A stretch of DNA of 64,000 bases from Mucilaginibacter rubeus (GTDB taxonomy: Bacteria; Bacteroidota; Bacteroidia; Sphingobacteriales; Sphingobacteriaceae), in the NCBI RefSeq assembly GCF_003286415.2, contig NZ_CP043450.1, forward strand, positions 3,534,001-3,598,000. The letters run 5' to 3'. Shown here piece after piece: positions 18,394-26,171 of the stretch (position 1 is its first letter; every line of letters starts with the position of its first letter). Below the pieces are notes generated by a model. That model worked only from the letters and a program-made list of their open reading frames with translations, searched no databases and was not told the DNA's origin. A program made the position numbers and the translations under genes.

Positions 18394-19338
18394 CTAAATA
18401 AAGCTATCAGCCTCGCGGTAAGCTTTAATCAATGCAAGCTCTCCTTCTTTTTCCGCTCCGGCCGTGCCGTGCTCCATGCCCATTACACCTTTATAGCCTT
18501 TGTTATAGATGTGTTTAAAGATGTTTTTATAATTAACCTCGCCGGTTCCAGGCTCTTTACGACCGGGATTATCTCCTATCTGGTAATAGCCTATCTCATC
18601 ATAAACCAGGTCAAGCGTTGGGATAATGTTTCCCTGGTTGCGCTGAACATGGTACATATCATACAAGATCTTGCATGATGGGCTTCCTACAGCTTTACAA
18701 ATGGCATAAGCCTGATCGGGCGTGCGCAAAAACAGGTCGGGATTATCACTTAAGGGTTCAAGCACCATAATAATGCCGTGCGGCTCCAGTATAGCCGTCC
18801 CCTTTTTAATGGCTTCAATAACATTACCGGTTTGCACGCCAATAGGCAATTTACGTGCAAAATCGCCTGGAACAACGGTAACCAGCTTACTGCCTATACG
18901 TTTAGCTACCTCAACAGCTTCCTTGCATGAGGCAATAAACTTTTCAACCTGGTCGGCAGCGCCTGTTGCCAGCATATTGCTGTCATTACCCAAGCCCGGC
19001 TGTACAAAAACTCCCATAGCCATACCCAGTTTTGCCAGCGTATCGCCTATCTTTTTCTGTTGATCAACCGGCCGGCCACTCATACCGTTATCCTCAATAG
19101 CGCGGAAACCTTTATCGTAGGCAAATTTTATCTGTTCAATAAAATCATCGCCGGCATGGTTTTTAAACATGCCATCATGAATGCCATAGTTAAGATTAAA
19201 AGTTTTATCTCCGGCTATTATCCCTGCTTCGCTATTAGGTTCGGTACACCCCGTAAGCGTGGCGGCTTTTAAAACACCTGTAGTAAATAACGAGGCACCG
19301 GCTAATACCGAGCTTTGAACAAAATTTCTGCGTTTCAT
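18394..19338 (-). CDS. Exported TIM-barrel sugar isomerase, hydroxypyruvate isomerase-like
   Basis: This 314-residue protein has an N-terminal twin-arginine-like signal (MKRRNFVQSSVLAGASLFTT) and then a xylose isomerase-like TIM barrel. The metal-binding region includes VLEPLSDNPD, ILYDMYHVQ and GMEHG. The phrase GDNPGRKEPGTGEVNY is typical of the hydroxypyruvate isomerase group. It probably isomerises or epimerises a sugar derivative in the periplasm; the substrate is uncertain. It is the first gene of an operon with the M28 peptidase and a GNAT enzyme. A TATATTTA box lies about 40 bases upstream. Confidence 0.87.
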   Translation of the reverse strand: MKRRNFVQSSVLAGASLFTTGVLKAATLTGCTEPNSEAGIIAGDKTFNLNYGIHDGMFKNHAGDDFIEQIKFAYDKGFRAIEDNGMSGRPVDQQKKIGDTLAKLGMAMGVFVQPGLGNDSNMLATGAADQVEKFIASCKEAVEVAKRIGSKLVTVVPGDFARKLPIGVQTGNVIEAIKKGTAILEPHGIIMVLEPLSDNPDLFLRTPDQAYAICKAVGSPSCKILYDMYHVQRNQGNIIPTLDLVYDEIGYYQIGDNPGRKEPGTGEVNYKNIFKHIYNKGYKGVMGMEHGTAGAEKEGELALIKAYREADSFI

Positions 19339-19696
19339 GAGGGTTATGTATTGGTTTGCGGCCTAAATATAGCACCTATGGTTTATTTTAGACGATGGAG
19401 GTTGCTGTTTTATCAGATTTTTCAACCAATTCATTACAACCGGTTAAAGCACCACGGTTAAAAATTCGCCTATTTTTATTATCTTTGTGTATAAACGGCA
19501 AATTTTTAAAGCTATTCCAGCTTACAGCGCCCAGCTATTTTGATGCTGATCTGTTTTATTCCCTGCTGATACCGTTGCTGCCCGGAACTTAACTTAAAGA
19601 TCATTTTTACGCTCACTGAAACAGGTATTTATTATCTGGCCCGGCCTTTTTATTGCTACACGGAATAGCTATTATTTAACTTAATTAATCATAATT
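19339..19696 (+). promoter_or_regulatory. Intergenic region with -7 element and possible long leader
   Basis: This 358-base gap separates divergent genes. A TATCTTTG at 19480-19487 fits the -7 consensus TAnnTTTG, though no clear TTTG is seen at -33. If it is used, the transcript of the small basic protein gene has a leader of about 200 bases. A 65-codon frame inside (19395-19592) shows no protein character and is not annotated. No RNA family is recognised. Confidence 0.45.
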
Positions 19697-19888
19697 ATGG
19701 CTAAATCGCAAGCAACATTCATGAAAAAACAACTGGAAAAAAATCGCCAGAAAAAAAAGGAAGATAAAGAACAACGCAAACAGGAACGCAAACAAAACGC
19801 CGGCGGAGGCGATCTCGAAAACATGCTTGCCTATGTAAATGAATTTGGCGAAATTGTATCATCGCCTCCCGAAAAGAAACAGGCTTAG
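19697..19888 (+). CDS. Small highly charged protein (Bacteroidota csp-associated type)
   Basis: This 63-residue protein starts MAKSQATFMKKQLEKNRQKK. It has a lysine, glutamate and glutamine-rich helix to about residue 35, then a glycine break (AGGGDLENML) and the conserved-looking tail AYVNEFGEIVSSPPE. Similar short proteins are known to me beside or fused to cold-shock-domain genes in Bacteroidota, but no cold-shock domain is present here. It may bind nucleic acid through its basic helix. Function unproven. Confidence 0.72.
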   Translation: MAKSQATFMKKQLEKNRQKKKEDKEQRKQERKQNAGGGDLENMLAYVNEFGEIVSSPPEKKQA

Positions 19889-19998
19889 CGCACTTTTAAA
19901 CTTACCAGATTCGGGTATTGTAACTATTTAGTGGCTATTGCTTGAGTGATTGAACCTTTTATTATTTTAATTGTCATAACAAAAAATCACCCACAGTT

Positions 19999-20484
19999 AT
20001 GAAATTTCAATTAGGCTTTGTTTCCTTTATCGCCCTAACCATTGCCTCTTGCTCAGGCAATCATGCCACCAACGATAACGATACTACCATTAAAAAGGAA
20101 GACACGGCCATGGCCAATGCCCCCGATGCTCCGGCAGTAAATATGGAGTATTGTTTTTATGCCACTGAAGGTAGCGCCAACCAGGACACTACAAAAGTTA
20201 ATCTGCACATAAACGGCAACAAAGTTACCGGCGATATGGATTGGCTGCCTAAAGAAAAAGATGCCCGGAAAGGTACATTAATGGGCAATTTAACCGGTAA
20301 TGTTATCAAAGCGTTGTGGACCTACGGCCAGGAAGGCAGCACAGATACGCTGAGTGTTGAATTTCAGCTCAGGGGCACCAACCTTGCGCAAAAGCCTTAT
20401 AAATACGATACTAAAACCGGCAAGCAGCAAACCAACAACGCCGCCGATTATTCGGTAATTTACAACATGAAAAATTGTCGTTAA
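19999..20484 (+). CDS. Putative lipoprotein
   Basis: This 161-residue protein has a lipoprotein signal (FVSFIALTIASC, cysteine at residue 18). A low-complexity linker rich in N, D and T follows, then a beta-rich domain of about 110 residues. Features are YCFYATEGSANQDTTKVNLH, a GNKVTGDMDWLPKEKDARKG turn region, and NVIKALWTYGQEGSTDTL. I recognise no named family, although the strand pattern suggests a small lipocalin- or META-like barrel. It is likely anchored in the periplasm. Confidence 0.72.
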   Translation: MKFQLGFVSFIALTIASCSGNHATNDNDTTIKKEDTAMANAPDAPAVNMEYCFYATEGSANQDTTKVNLHINGNKVTGDMDWLPKEKDARKGTLMGNLTGNVIKALWTYGQEGSTDTLSVEFQLRGTNLAQKPYKYDTKTGKQQTNNAADYSVIYNMKNCR

Positions 20485-20528
20485 TTTAAACGCTATTTAT
20501 AAATTAGCTCAAAAATAAAAGGTTCAAA

Positions 20529-20726
20529 ATGGAAAAGCGCGAAACCAGCATACTATACCTTGTATTGGGTTTATATACTTTAATGATAAGCTGGTACTAC
20601 AACCACAGCGTAATTTTACTTATTATCCATTACGTGTTTTGGCCGGTTTATCTTATATACGAATTACTGATCGGTCACCTTGCTCATGGCATGTGGAAAA
20701 CCATTCCGCTTTCATACTTCAAATAA
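20529..20726 (+). CDS. Small membrane protein
   Basis: This 65-residue protein has two hydrophobic segments: SILYLVLGLYTLMISWYY, and a second starting SVILLIIHYVFWPVYLIYEL. A short charged N-terminus (MEKRE) precedes them and an aromatic tail follows. No family is recognised. It begins 44 bases after the lipoprotein stop, so it may be cotranscribed with it, and a very strong terminator follows 12 bases after its stop. That placement supports a real gene. Confidence 0.68.
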   Translation: MEKRETSILYLVLGLYTLMISWYYNHSVILLIIHYVFWPVYLIYELLIGHLAHGMWKTIPLSYFK

Positions 20727-20738
20727 AGTATTTTAAGT

Positions 20739-20790
20739 ATAAAGAAGAAAAGCACGCTGAAATTATCTTCAGCGTGCTTTTCTTCTTTAT
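20739..20790. terminator. Perfect 22-bp terminator hairpin
   Basis: The stem has 22 perfectly paired bases on each side (20739-20760 and 20769-20790), including the core AGCACGCTGA / TCAGCGTGCT, and an 8-base loop. The right arm is T-rich (TTTTCTTCTTTAT). It ends the lipoprotein/small membrane protein unit. Confidence 0.92.
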
Positions 20791-21036
20791 AGCGATGGGT
20801 TTAGATAGTTTTTTTATCTGCTGTTACCATAAAAACCACTAATAAACTGCGCGTTGATACCGAAAACCAGTAACGTTAAATTACGCGGTTTAATTGGGTA
20901 AATGTGCGTTTATGATAGCGTAACTCTCCTATTTGTTTTCGGGGATTAGGTAAACAATTTTGGATTATGCTACAGGGAGCAGAATTAATCAAGCTGCCGA
21001 AAGTTGAATATTCAAAACCATTTTATCTACATCCAC

Positions 21037-21897
21037 ATGAAAAAAATCAATTACCTGTTAATCTCATTTATTGTACTTTTTGTATTTGTGCAAGCCTGTA
21101 AAAAAGGCGATGTTGGCCCCGCCGGAGCAAAAGGTGATACCGGTGCAACCGGCGCTGTAGGTCCTGCGGGAAGTGACGGCAGCGTTATCTATAGCGGTAC
21201 AACCGCCCCTACTGCCACTATTGGTAAAGAAGGCGATTTCTACCTCAATACCTCAAACGGCTTGTTATACGGCCCTAAAACAACAGCAGGCTGGGGAACT
21301 AATTTCTCTTTAAAAGGCCCTACAGGTACGGCGGGCACCGACGGTAATACCGTATTAAGCGGCACAGGTGCTCCCGCAGCTACGTTGGGTAAAGCCGGTG
21401 ATTATTACCTGGATAAAAACAATTATTCGTTATATGGCCCTAAGGTTGGCTCAACATGGGGAACTGCATTTAGTTTGCGCGGGCCTGCCGGTACGGCCAA
21501 TGTCATTTATTCGGATTGGGTATATGCCAAAAACTTTCGTGATAGTACCATCGATAACAGTTTGATGCACGTTGCGGATATCCCGGCCAACGATCTTACA
21601 ACCGAAAATTTGTCGCACGCCCTTATACAAGTTTACTTTACCTACGGTGGTGGCGTATTTCCACTGCCTCACCTAACCTATGCAGGCAACAAGGCCAGCG
21701 TCATCAACTTTGCACCCCGGTTTAAGCATTTTAATATTACCCGCTATACACTTGATAATTCAAATTCGGTAAACCTTAGCACCGTATTACAATATCGTTA
21801 TGTGATCATTCCGGGTGGTGTGGCGGCATCAGTAGCCAAAAATATCGATATCAATGATTATGAGTCGGTACGCAGATACCTGCGCATCAACAATTAA
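21037..21897 (+). CDS. Collagen-like lipoprotein with tandem modules
   Basis: This protein of about 286 residues has a lipoprotein signal (LISFIVLFVFVQAC) and then a short collagen-like run of Gly-X-Y triplets (GDVGPAGAKGDTGATGAVGP). Two tandem modules follow, each with a SGTxAPxAxxGKxGDxYL start, LYGPK, a WGTxFSL strand and a GPxGTA link. The last 110 residues are a non-repetitive beta-type domain. The ATG at 21037 is preferred to an upstream in-frame TTG (21004), since it begins the signal peptide. Surface-exposed, role unknown; similar proteins are widespread in Bacteroidota. Confidence 0.85.
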   Translation: MKKINYLLISFIVLFVFVQACKKGDVGPAGAKGDTGATGAVGPAGSDGSVIYSGTTAPTATIGKEGDFYLNTSNGLLYGPKTTAGWGTNFSLKGPTGTAGTDGNTVLSGTGAPAATLGKAGDYYLDKNNYSLYGPKVGSTWGTAFSLRGPAGTANVIYSDWVYAKNFRDSTIDNSLMHVADIPANDLTTENLSHALIQVYFTYGGGVFPLPHLTYAGNKASVINFAPRFKHFNITRYTLDNSNSVNLSTVLQYRYVIIPGGVAASVAKNIDINDYESVRRYLRINN

Positions 21898-21931
21898 TAA
21901 TACTTTCAATAACCTTAACCCTCACTAAACC

Positions 21932-21962
21932 AACCGGGAGCGATTGTCGCTCCCGGTTTTTA
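21932..21962. terminator. Terminator between collagen-like gene and ybjQ-type gene
   Basis: A perfect 12-bp stem (AACCGGGAGCGA / TCGCTCCCGGTT) with a 3-base TTG loop is followed by a T run. The genes converge here. Confidence 0.93.
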
Positions 21963-21966
21963 TATT

Positions 21967-22296
21967 TTAAATCTTTTCAACTACTACCGCTGTTCCGTAA
22001 GCCAGTACTTCGGTAATACCCTGCATTACTTCATTCGCATCGTAACGCATGTTAATAATGCCATTAGCACCAATAGCCTGAGCATGTTGGATTAGCAGTT
22101 GATAAGCTTCTTCACGTGCGTTTTCGCATAGCTCGACATAAATGGAAAGCCTGCCGCCAAATAGCGACTGAAAACCGCCTGCGATATTACCCAGGGCGCT
22201 CCGGCTCCTAACCGTAATGCCGCGTACAACGCCTAAATGCCTGGTAACTTTGTACCCTTCTAAAGATGTGCTTGTTGTAATAAGTGATGTATCCAT
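21967..22296 (-). CDS. YbjQ/UPF0145 family protein
   Basis: This 109-residue protein matches the UPF0145 (YbjQ) family, also called heavy-metal-binding domain proteins. Diagnostic phrases are GVVRGITVRSRSALGNI, a REEAYQLLIQHAQAIGANGI helix and MRYDANEVMQGITEVLAYGTAV. The family forms pentameric rings in known structures; its biological role is unsettled. The length is normal. It is transcribed towards the strong terminator and appears monocistronic. Confidence 0.92.
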   Translation of the reverse strand: MDTSLITTSTSLEGYKVTRHLGVVRGITVRSRSALGNIAGGFQSLFGGRLSIYVELCENAREEAYQLLIQHAQAIGANGIINMRYDANEVMQGITEVLAYGTAVVVEKI

Positions 22297-22482
22297 TTTA
22301 GTTTAAGTTTGTGGGACAGGCGTTTAACCTGACCAATTTTTATTTAGATGCAGTATTCTTAACGATATTACGAGGTTTTGTGTTTTTATTTTTTGAGATT
22401 GGTTGCAAACGTTTAATTCGGGTTCAGACAACAGCAAATCCCATAAATCCGGCAATCTCCTTAATCCTGGTTCAGACAAAAC

Positions 22483-22512
22483 CATGAACTATGAACCATC
22501 AACTATGAACTC
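22483..22512. repeat. Partial TTCATAGTT-family repeat
   Basis: A half element (CCATGAACTATGAACC, then ATCAACTATGAACT) matches one arm of the repeats at 14048 and 62733. Upstream, GGTTCAGACAA occurs twice (about 22422 and 22469) around ATCCCATAAATCC-type sequence, another common intergenic motif. An upstream extension of the following reading frame crosses these repeats and is unlikely to be translated. Confidence 0.6.
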
Positions 22513-22521
22513 AAAAAACAC

Positions 22522-22529
22522 TACCTTTG
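22522..22529 (+). promoter_or_regulatory. -7 element for the HAD phosphatase gene
   Basis: TACCTTTG fits the Bacteroidota -7 consensus TAnnTTTG. It places the transcription start near 22535, shortly before the ATG at 22547. No clear TTTG is present 19 bases upstream. Confidence 0.5.
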
Positions 22530-22546
22530 CCGAAAATTTAAAATCG

Positions 22547-23038
22547 ATGCCAGATAAAGTTAAAGCTGTTTTTTTTGATCGTGATGGTGTTTTGAACCAC
22601 GAAATGGGCGACTATATACGTCGTTTTGAGGATTTCCAGGTGCTTGATAATTTTGATGCCCTTAAAACCCTGCAGGATCGTGGCTATATGCTGCTTGTAG
22701 CTACCAACCAGGGGGGTATTGCCAAAGGCTGGTATACCGAAGAAGAGCTTGGTAAAATGCACTTACATCTGAAACAGGTTTACCAGGATCACGGCGTTGA
22801 AATTACCGACTTTTTTTACTGCCCGCATCACCCCAATTTTACCGGCGATTGCGATTGCCGCAAACCAAAACCGGGACTATTACTGCAAGGCATAGCCAAA
22901 TATAATATTGAGCCGTCACAATCATACTTTATAGGCGACCGCGAACGCGATGTTGAAGCCGGCACTGCCGCAGGCATAAAAGGTATCCTGATTGACAGCG
23001 ACCAGCCGATAAGCACTGTGCTTGATCAGATAGCGTAA
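22547..23038 (+). CDS. HAD-IIIA phosphatase, GmhB-like
   Basis: This 163-residue protein is a HAD phosphatase of subclass IIIA. The nucleophile motif is FFDRDGVLNHEMGDY, motif II is VATNQGGI, and motif III/IV is FIGDRERDVEAGTAAGIKGI. The four-ligand zinc site typical of GmhB is visible as CPHHPNFTGDCDCRKP. It likely dephosphorylates heptose 1,7-bisphosphate for LPS core or a related histidinol-phosphate-like substrate. ATG 22547 is chosen because the longer frame runs through intergenic repeats and a -7 promoter element lies just upstream. Confidence 0.88.
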   Translation: MPDKVKAVFFDRDGVLNHEMGDYIRRFEDFQVLDNFDALKTLQDRGYMLLVATNQGGIAKGWYTEEELGKMHLHLKQVYQDHGVEITDFFYCPHHPNFTGDCDCRKPKPGLLLQGIAKYNIEPSQSYFIGDRERDVEAGTAAGIKGILIDSDQPISTVLDQIA

Positions 23039-23050
23039 GAACCTATAAAT

Positions 23051-23142
23051 ATGTCATTGCGAGCGCAGCGCGTCAACCGCACGGAGGCATAACCGCCCCG
23101 TATAGCATGCGATTGCTTCGTCGTCCCTCCTCGCAATGACAT
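23051..23142. repeat. Palindromic repeat, GTCATTGCGAG family
   Basis: Outer arms ATGTCATTGCGAG and CTCGCAATGACAT are perfect complements, and the inner part has diverged (GCATGCGATTGCTTCGTCG). It is the second of four copies in the window. Confidence 0.85.
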
Positions 23143-23209
23143 AAAAATTACTCCTCTTCCTTAAAACATTTTCTTCTCTCCTGCTTTTTACCAATATTTA
23201 TATCATACT

Positions 23210-24724
23210 ATGCAAAAAAGCCGCTACCTAAAAAATCTTGACGCTGTTATAGCCGCCCTTGTTGGCTGGTTTATTTTGAGCTTGTTTTTCAGGTATAGCG
23301 GTGTAGGCGTTTCGCCGGATAGTATCATGTACACCAGCGCGGCCAGGAGCTTTAAAACCCATGGTAACTTACTTACGTTTAATCATGTACCCATTGTCGA
23401 CTTCCCTGTTTTTTATCCGATTTTTCTTGGTATAATATCATTTATCACGCAGATAGATCCGGTCAAGTTTGGCGCGGTAATGAACGGTATCATGTTCGCT
23501 ACCCTCATTTTCACCAGCGGATGGATCATGGAACACTTTGTACCGTCATCAAGAATTTATAAATGGTTAATGATGGCGGCCATTATCCTGAGCCCGCCAT
23601 TGTTGCAGGTTTATTCCTATTTATGGTCGGAGACTTTGTTTATTCTCGAGATCCTGTTTTTCATCGTTGCCTTCCGCGAGTATCTGTTAAAACATACCCT
23701 TAAGGCACTTATAGTGGCTGCTGTTATAGCGGCCGTAAGCTGTATCACCCGGTATGCGGCTGTAACTATTGTGGGTACCGGCGGGCTTCTTTTATTGCTG
23801 GACAGGGTATTACCTTTAAAAAAGAAAATTGTTCATATCCTTGTTTACGGAGCAATCTGTATATCATTATTGGTAAGCAACCTCGTTTTCAATGCCTTTG
23901 TAACAGGCACAACAACAGGCCCGCGCGAACCATCTATTACGCCTTTCAGCAAAAACCTATATTACTTCGGCACAGTAATGTGCGATTGGATGGGGCTAAC
24001 ACCTAATCAATATTGGGCCGCCACACCTCTGGCCATCATCATTTTCCTGGGATTTATCGCTGCACTCGCTTTCAATTACTTCCGTCGTAAAATTGACAGC
24101 TTCGAGAACCTGGCAATTACTTTCGCGTTTGTTTATGGGGCATTTATCGTATTATCATCTACCTTCTCGAGATACGAGCGAATTAACCATCGCCTGTTAT
24201 CGCCCTTATATATATCTGCATTATGGGGATATACCAGTTGGGCCCTGCTCCTGCTTAAAAAGATAAGTAACATCAATACCCGACGCATCATCGGCGCTAT
24301 AATGATTATACTGATGCAGGGCTTCATTACCAGCGAGTTTTTGATAGACAAAGCCCGTTATCAAGACCAGGTTGCAGATGAATACGGCAATCCCGGATTT
24401 ACCGACGAAAGCTGGATCGATTCGGAGTTTGCTACCTATTTGCGCGGCGGGGATCAAAGCCTGTTTAAACCCGGCATAAAAATTTATACCGATGCGCACG
24501 AGGCCGTTTACTTTTTCTCGGGCATGTCATCGTACCTGGTACCTCACCGCTTTTTTACCAAGGATATTGATAAGTTTTACAAGGCGAAACACTATTACCT
24601 TATCTGGTTCAATGTGCTCGAAAACCCCGAGCTTATCAATCTAAAAGATATTCAGAAAGTTAAAAAACTAAAACTGATCAAAGATTTTGGCGAAGAGGGT
24701 GGTATTTATGAGTATGAGGAGTAG
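23210..24724 (+). CDS. Polytopic membrane protein, probable GT-C-type glycosyltransferase
   Basis: This 504-residue protein has about ten hydrophobic helices in the first 390 residues and a soluble C-terminal domain of about 115 residues. An acidic residue follows the first helix (RYSGVGVSPDSIMYTSAARS), as in GT-C enzymes that use polyprenyl-phosphate sugars. The loop FSRYERINHRLLSPLYI is also typical of that architecture. Donor and acceptor are unknown, and the assignment rests on architecture rather than on a diagnostic motif. It stands alone between two repeat-rich gaps. Confidence 0.6.
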   Translation: MQKSRYLKNLDAVIAALVGWFILSLFFRYSGVGVSPDSIMYTSAARSFKTHGNLLTFNHVPIVDFPVFYPIFLGIISFITQIDPVKFGAVMNGIMFATLIFTSGWIMEHFVPSSRIYKWLMMAAIILSPPLLQVYSYLWSETLFILEILFFIVAFREYLLKHTLKALIVAAVIAAVSCITRYAAVTIVGTGGLLLLLDRVLPLKKKIVHILVYGAICISLLVSNLVFNAFVTGTTTGPREPSITPFSKNLYYFGTVMCDWMGLTPNQYWAATPLAIIIFLGFIAALAFNYFRRKIDSFENLAITFAFVYGAFIVLSSTFSRYERINHRLLSPLYISALWGYTSWALLLLKKISNINTRRIIGAIMIILMQGFITSEFLIDKARYQDQVADEYGNPGFTDESWIDSEFATYLRGGDQSLFKPGIKIYTDAHEAVYFFSGMSSYLVPHRFFTKDIDKFYKAKHYYLIWFNVLENPELINLKDIQKVKKLKLIKDFGEEGGIYEYEE

Positions 24725-24797
24725 TCAGAATCAGAATTTACAGAATTTTAGGATTTTCAGAGTCGTATATAATCAATGCTGCTAATTCTTTAACTCT

Positions 24798-24908
24798 CCC
24801 GCCGTTGTTGGTGTTGTCACCAACAACTATGCGCTGCGTATAAAGGCTTTGTTGATTCTTGATAAGATACGGGAATAAATTGTTGGTGACAACACCAACA
24901 ACGGCGGG
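24798..24908. repeat. Perfect 29-bp nested inverted repeat
   Basis: The left arm (24798-24826) and right arm (24880-24908) are perfectly complementary over 29 bases, starting CCCGCCGTTGTTGGTGTTGT. Each arm is itself a palindrome (GTTGTTGGTG, four bases, CACCAACAAC). The 53-base centre has no coding character. It lies between the membrane protein gene and the his promoter. Confidence 0.92.
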
Positions 24909-25043
24909 AATATAATTTCATCTCTCGAACACTTGTATTAACAATGGTAAGCCTTTCAACAAAATTAAATTCTAAAAGCGCACTTAATCCGGCAGAAAGC
25001 TTCCCTAAAATTTCAAGTATCGCTGCACTTTTTCACATTAAAT

Positions 25044-25073
25044 TTTGATTTAAAAAACATCTCTCTATATTTG
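25044..25073 (+). promoter_or_regulatory. his operon promoter
   Basis: TTTG at 25044-25047 and TATATTTG at 25066-25073 are separated by 18 bases, close to the Bacteroidota consensus TTTG-N19-TAnnTTTG. Transcription would begin near 25080, about 26 bases before the leader peptide start. Confidence 0.75.
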
Positions 25074-25105
25074 CGCAACTAATCTATAGTTTTACTATAC
25101 AAAAA

Positions 25106-25168
25106 ATGAACGGTCTCGCACTACATCATCTTCATCTCCACCATCACCACTCTGTGGTGATAAGATAA
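25106..25168 (+). CDS. hisL: Histidine-rich leader peptide of the his operon
   Basis: This 20-codon frame reads MNGLALHHLHLHHHHSVVIR and has seven histidines, six of them within residues 8-15 once the H at 7 is set aside. It lies between the operon promoter and hisG. A ribosome that stalls here when charged His-tRNA is scarce would change the RNA structure, as in enterobacterial hisL attenuation. Two exclusive hairpins can be drawn. A long one pairs 25124-25141 with 25154-25170. A short one pairs CACCAC (25145) with GTGGTG (25154). A T6 run follows at 25208-25213, but I do not see a strong stem directly before it, so the terminator is not defined. Confidence 0.82.
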   Translation: MNGLALHHLHLHHHHSVVIR

Positions 25169-25238
25169 TGTATGTTTCTACGCGAAATAACAACCCCGTT
25201 TATACTCTTTTTTATTATAGTTTCTTAAAACTTATTTT

Positions 25239-26090
25239 GTGAAAACACTTAAAATAGCTATCCAGAAATCTGGCAGGCTCAACGAAAAATCTGTTGAATT
25301 ATTAAAAAATTGCGGCTTAAACTTCGAAAACTACAAAAGCTCGCTGATCTCTCCGGTATCTAATTTCCCTTTAGAAATTCTTTTCCTTCGTGATGATGAT
25401 ATTCCTGAATACGTGCAGGATGGTATTGCCGATTTAGGAATTGTTGGCGAAAACGTGATCCAGGAAACCGAAGTTGAAGTAAGCTACCTGCAACGCCTTG
25501 GATTTGGTAAATGCTCACTTAAAATAGCGGTACCAAATAACAGCGATATTAACTCGCTGGCCGACTTACACGGCAAAGCAATTGCTACTACCTACCCTGC
25601 CATTTTAGGCAAATTTTTAAAAGAACAAAATATTACTTCAGATATCCGTACCATTTCCGGTTCGGTAGAAATTTCACCGGGCTTAGGTCTTAGTGATGCC
25701 ATTTGCGACCTGGTTTCAACCGGTGGTACGCTAAAAAGCAACGGACTGAAACCTTTTGCCGATGTAATGTCGTCAGAAGCTGTACTGATTGGAAGCAAAT
25801 CTATCGCAGAAAGCGACCTGGTACAAGAACTGATCCAGCGTGTACAATCTGTTTTACGCGCTAAGGAGACTAAATATGTGGTACTAAACGTTGAGAAACA
25901 GAACCTTCCGGCTGTTATTGCCTTACTACCCGGCGTAAAAAGCCCATCAGTAGTACCATTGGCCGAAGAAGATTGGGTAGCCGTACACACCGTAATCCCG
26001 GAGCGTGATTTCTGGGACCGCATAAGTCAGCTTAAACAAGCCGGCGCACAAGGCATTGTGGTGATGCCTATTGAGAAGATCATTTTATAG
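25239..26090 (+). CDS. hisG: ATP phosphoribosyltransferase, long form
   Basis: This 283-residue enzyme joins ATP and PRPP in the first step of histidine synthesis. The start is GTG (MKTLKIAIQKSGRLNEKS). The phosphate-binding and catalytic core is complete, including DLVSTGGTLKSNGL. The C-terminal 75 residues (LNVEKQNLPAVIALLPGVKS, then EEDWVAVHTVIPERDFWD) form the regulatory domain of the long HisG type, which binds histidine and needs no HisZ partner. It is the first structural gene after the leader, so both feedback inhibition and attenuation probably control the pathway. Confidence 0.96.
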   Translation: MKTLKIAIQKSGRLNEKSVELLKNCGLNFENYKSSLISPVSNFPLEILFLRDDDIPEYVQDGIADLGIVGENVIQETEVEVSYLQRLGFGKCSLKIAVPNNSDINSLADLHGKAIATTYPAILGKFLKEQNITSDIRTISGSVEISPGLGLSDAICDLVSTGGTLKSNGLKPFADVMSSEAVLIGSKSIAESDLVQELIQRVQSVLRAKETKYVVLNVEKQNLPAVIALLPGVKSPSVVPLAEEDWVAVHTVIPERDFWDRISQLKQAGAQGIVVMPIEKIIL

Positions 26091-26091
26091 T

Positions 26092-26165
26092 AGTTGGCAG
26101 TGGCAGTTAGCAGTTTGCGCTATGGTAAATTGCTAACTGTTGTAAACTGCAAACTGATAACTGAA
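26092..26165. repeat. Palindromic repeat between hisG and hisD
   Basis: AGTTAGCAGTTTGCG on the left pairs with GTAAACTGCAAACTGATAACT on the right. It is a short copy of the GCAGTTTGCAGT family. It fills the whole hisG-hisD gap, and an upstream in-frame extension of hisD would run through it. Confidence 0.75.
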
Positions 26166-26171
26166 ACTGGT

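Noticed and set aside
19395..19592. 65-codon plus-strand frame between the isomerase and the small charged protein
   Set aside because: It has no recognisable protein character, spans a -7-like promoter element and lies in an AT-rich leader region.
20639..20842. 67-codon frame overlapping the small membrane protein
   Set aside because: It reads through a perfect terminator hairpin and overlaps a better frame in another phase.
22403..22546. N-terminal extension of the HAD phosphatase frame
   Set aside because: The extension reads through two intergenic repeat types and a -7 promoter box, and the family starts near MPDKVKAVFFDRDG.
26094..26171. N-terminal extension of hisD from 26094
   Set aside because: It is a palindromic repeat; HisD alignments begin near MKTYNYSELS.
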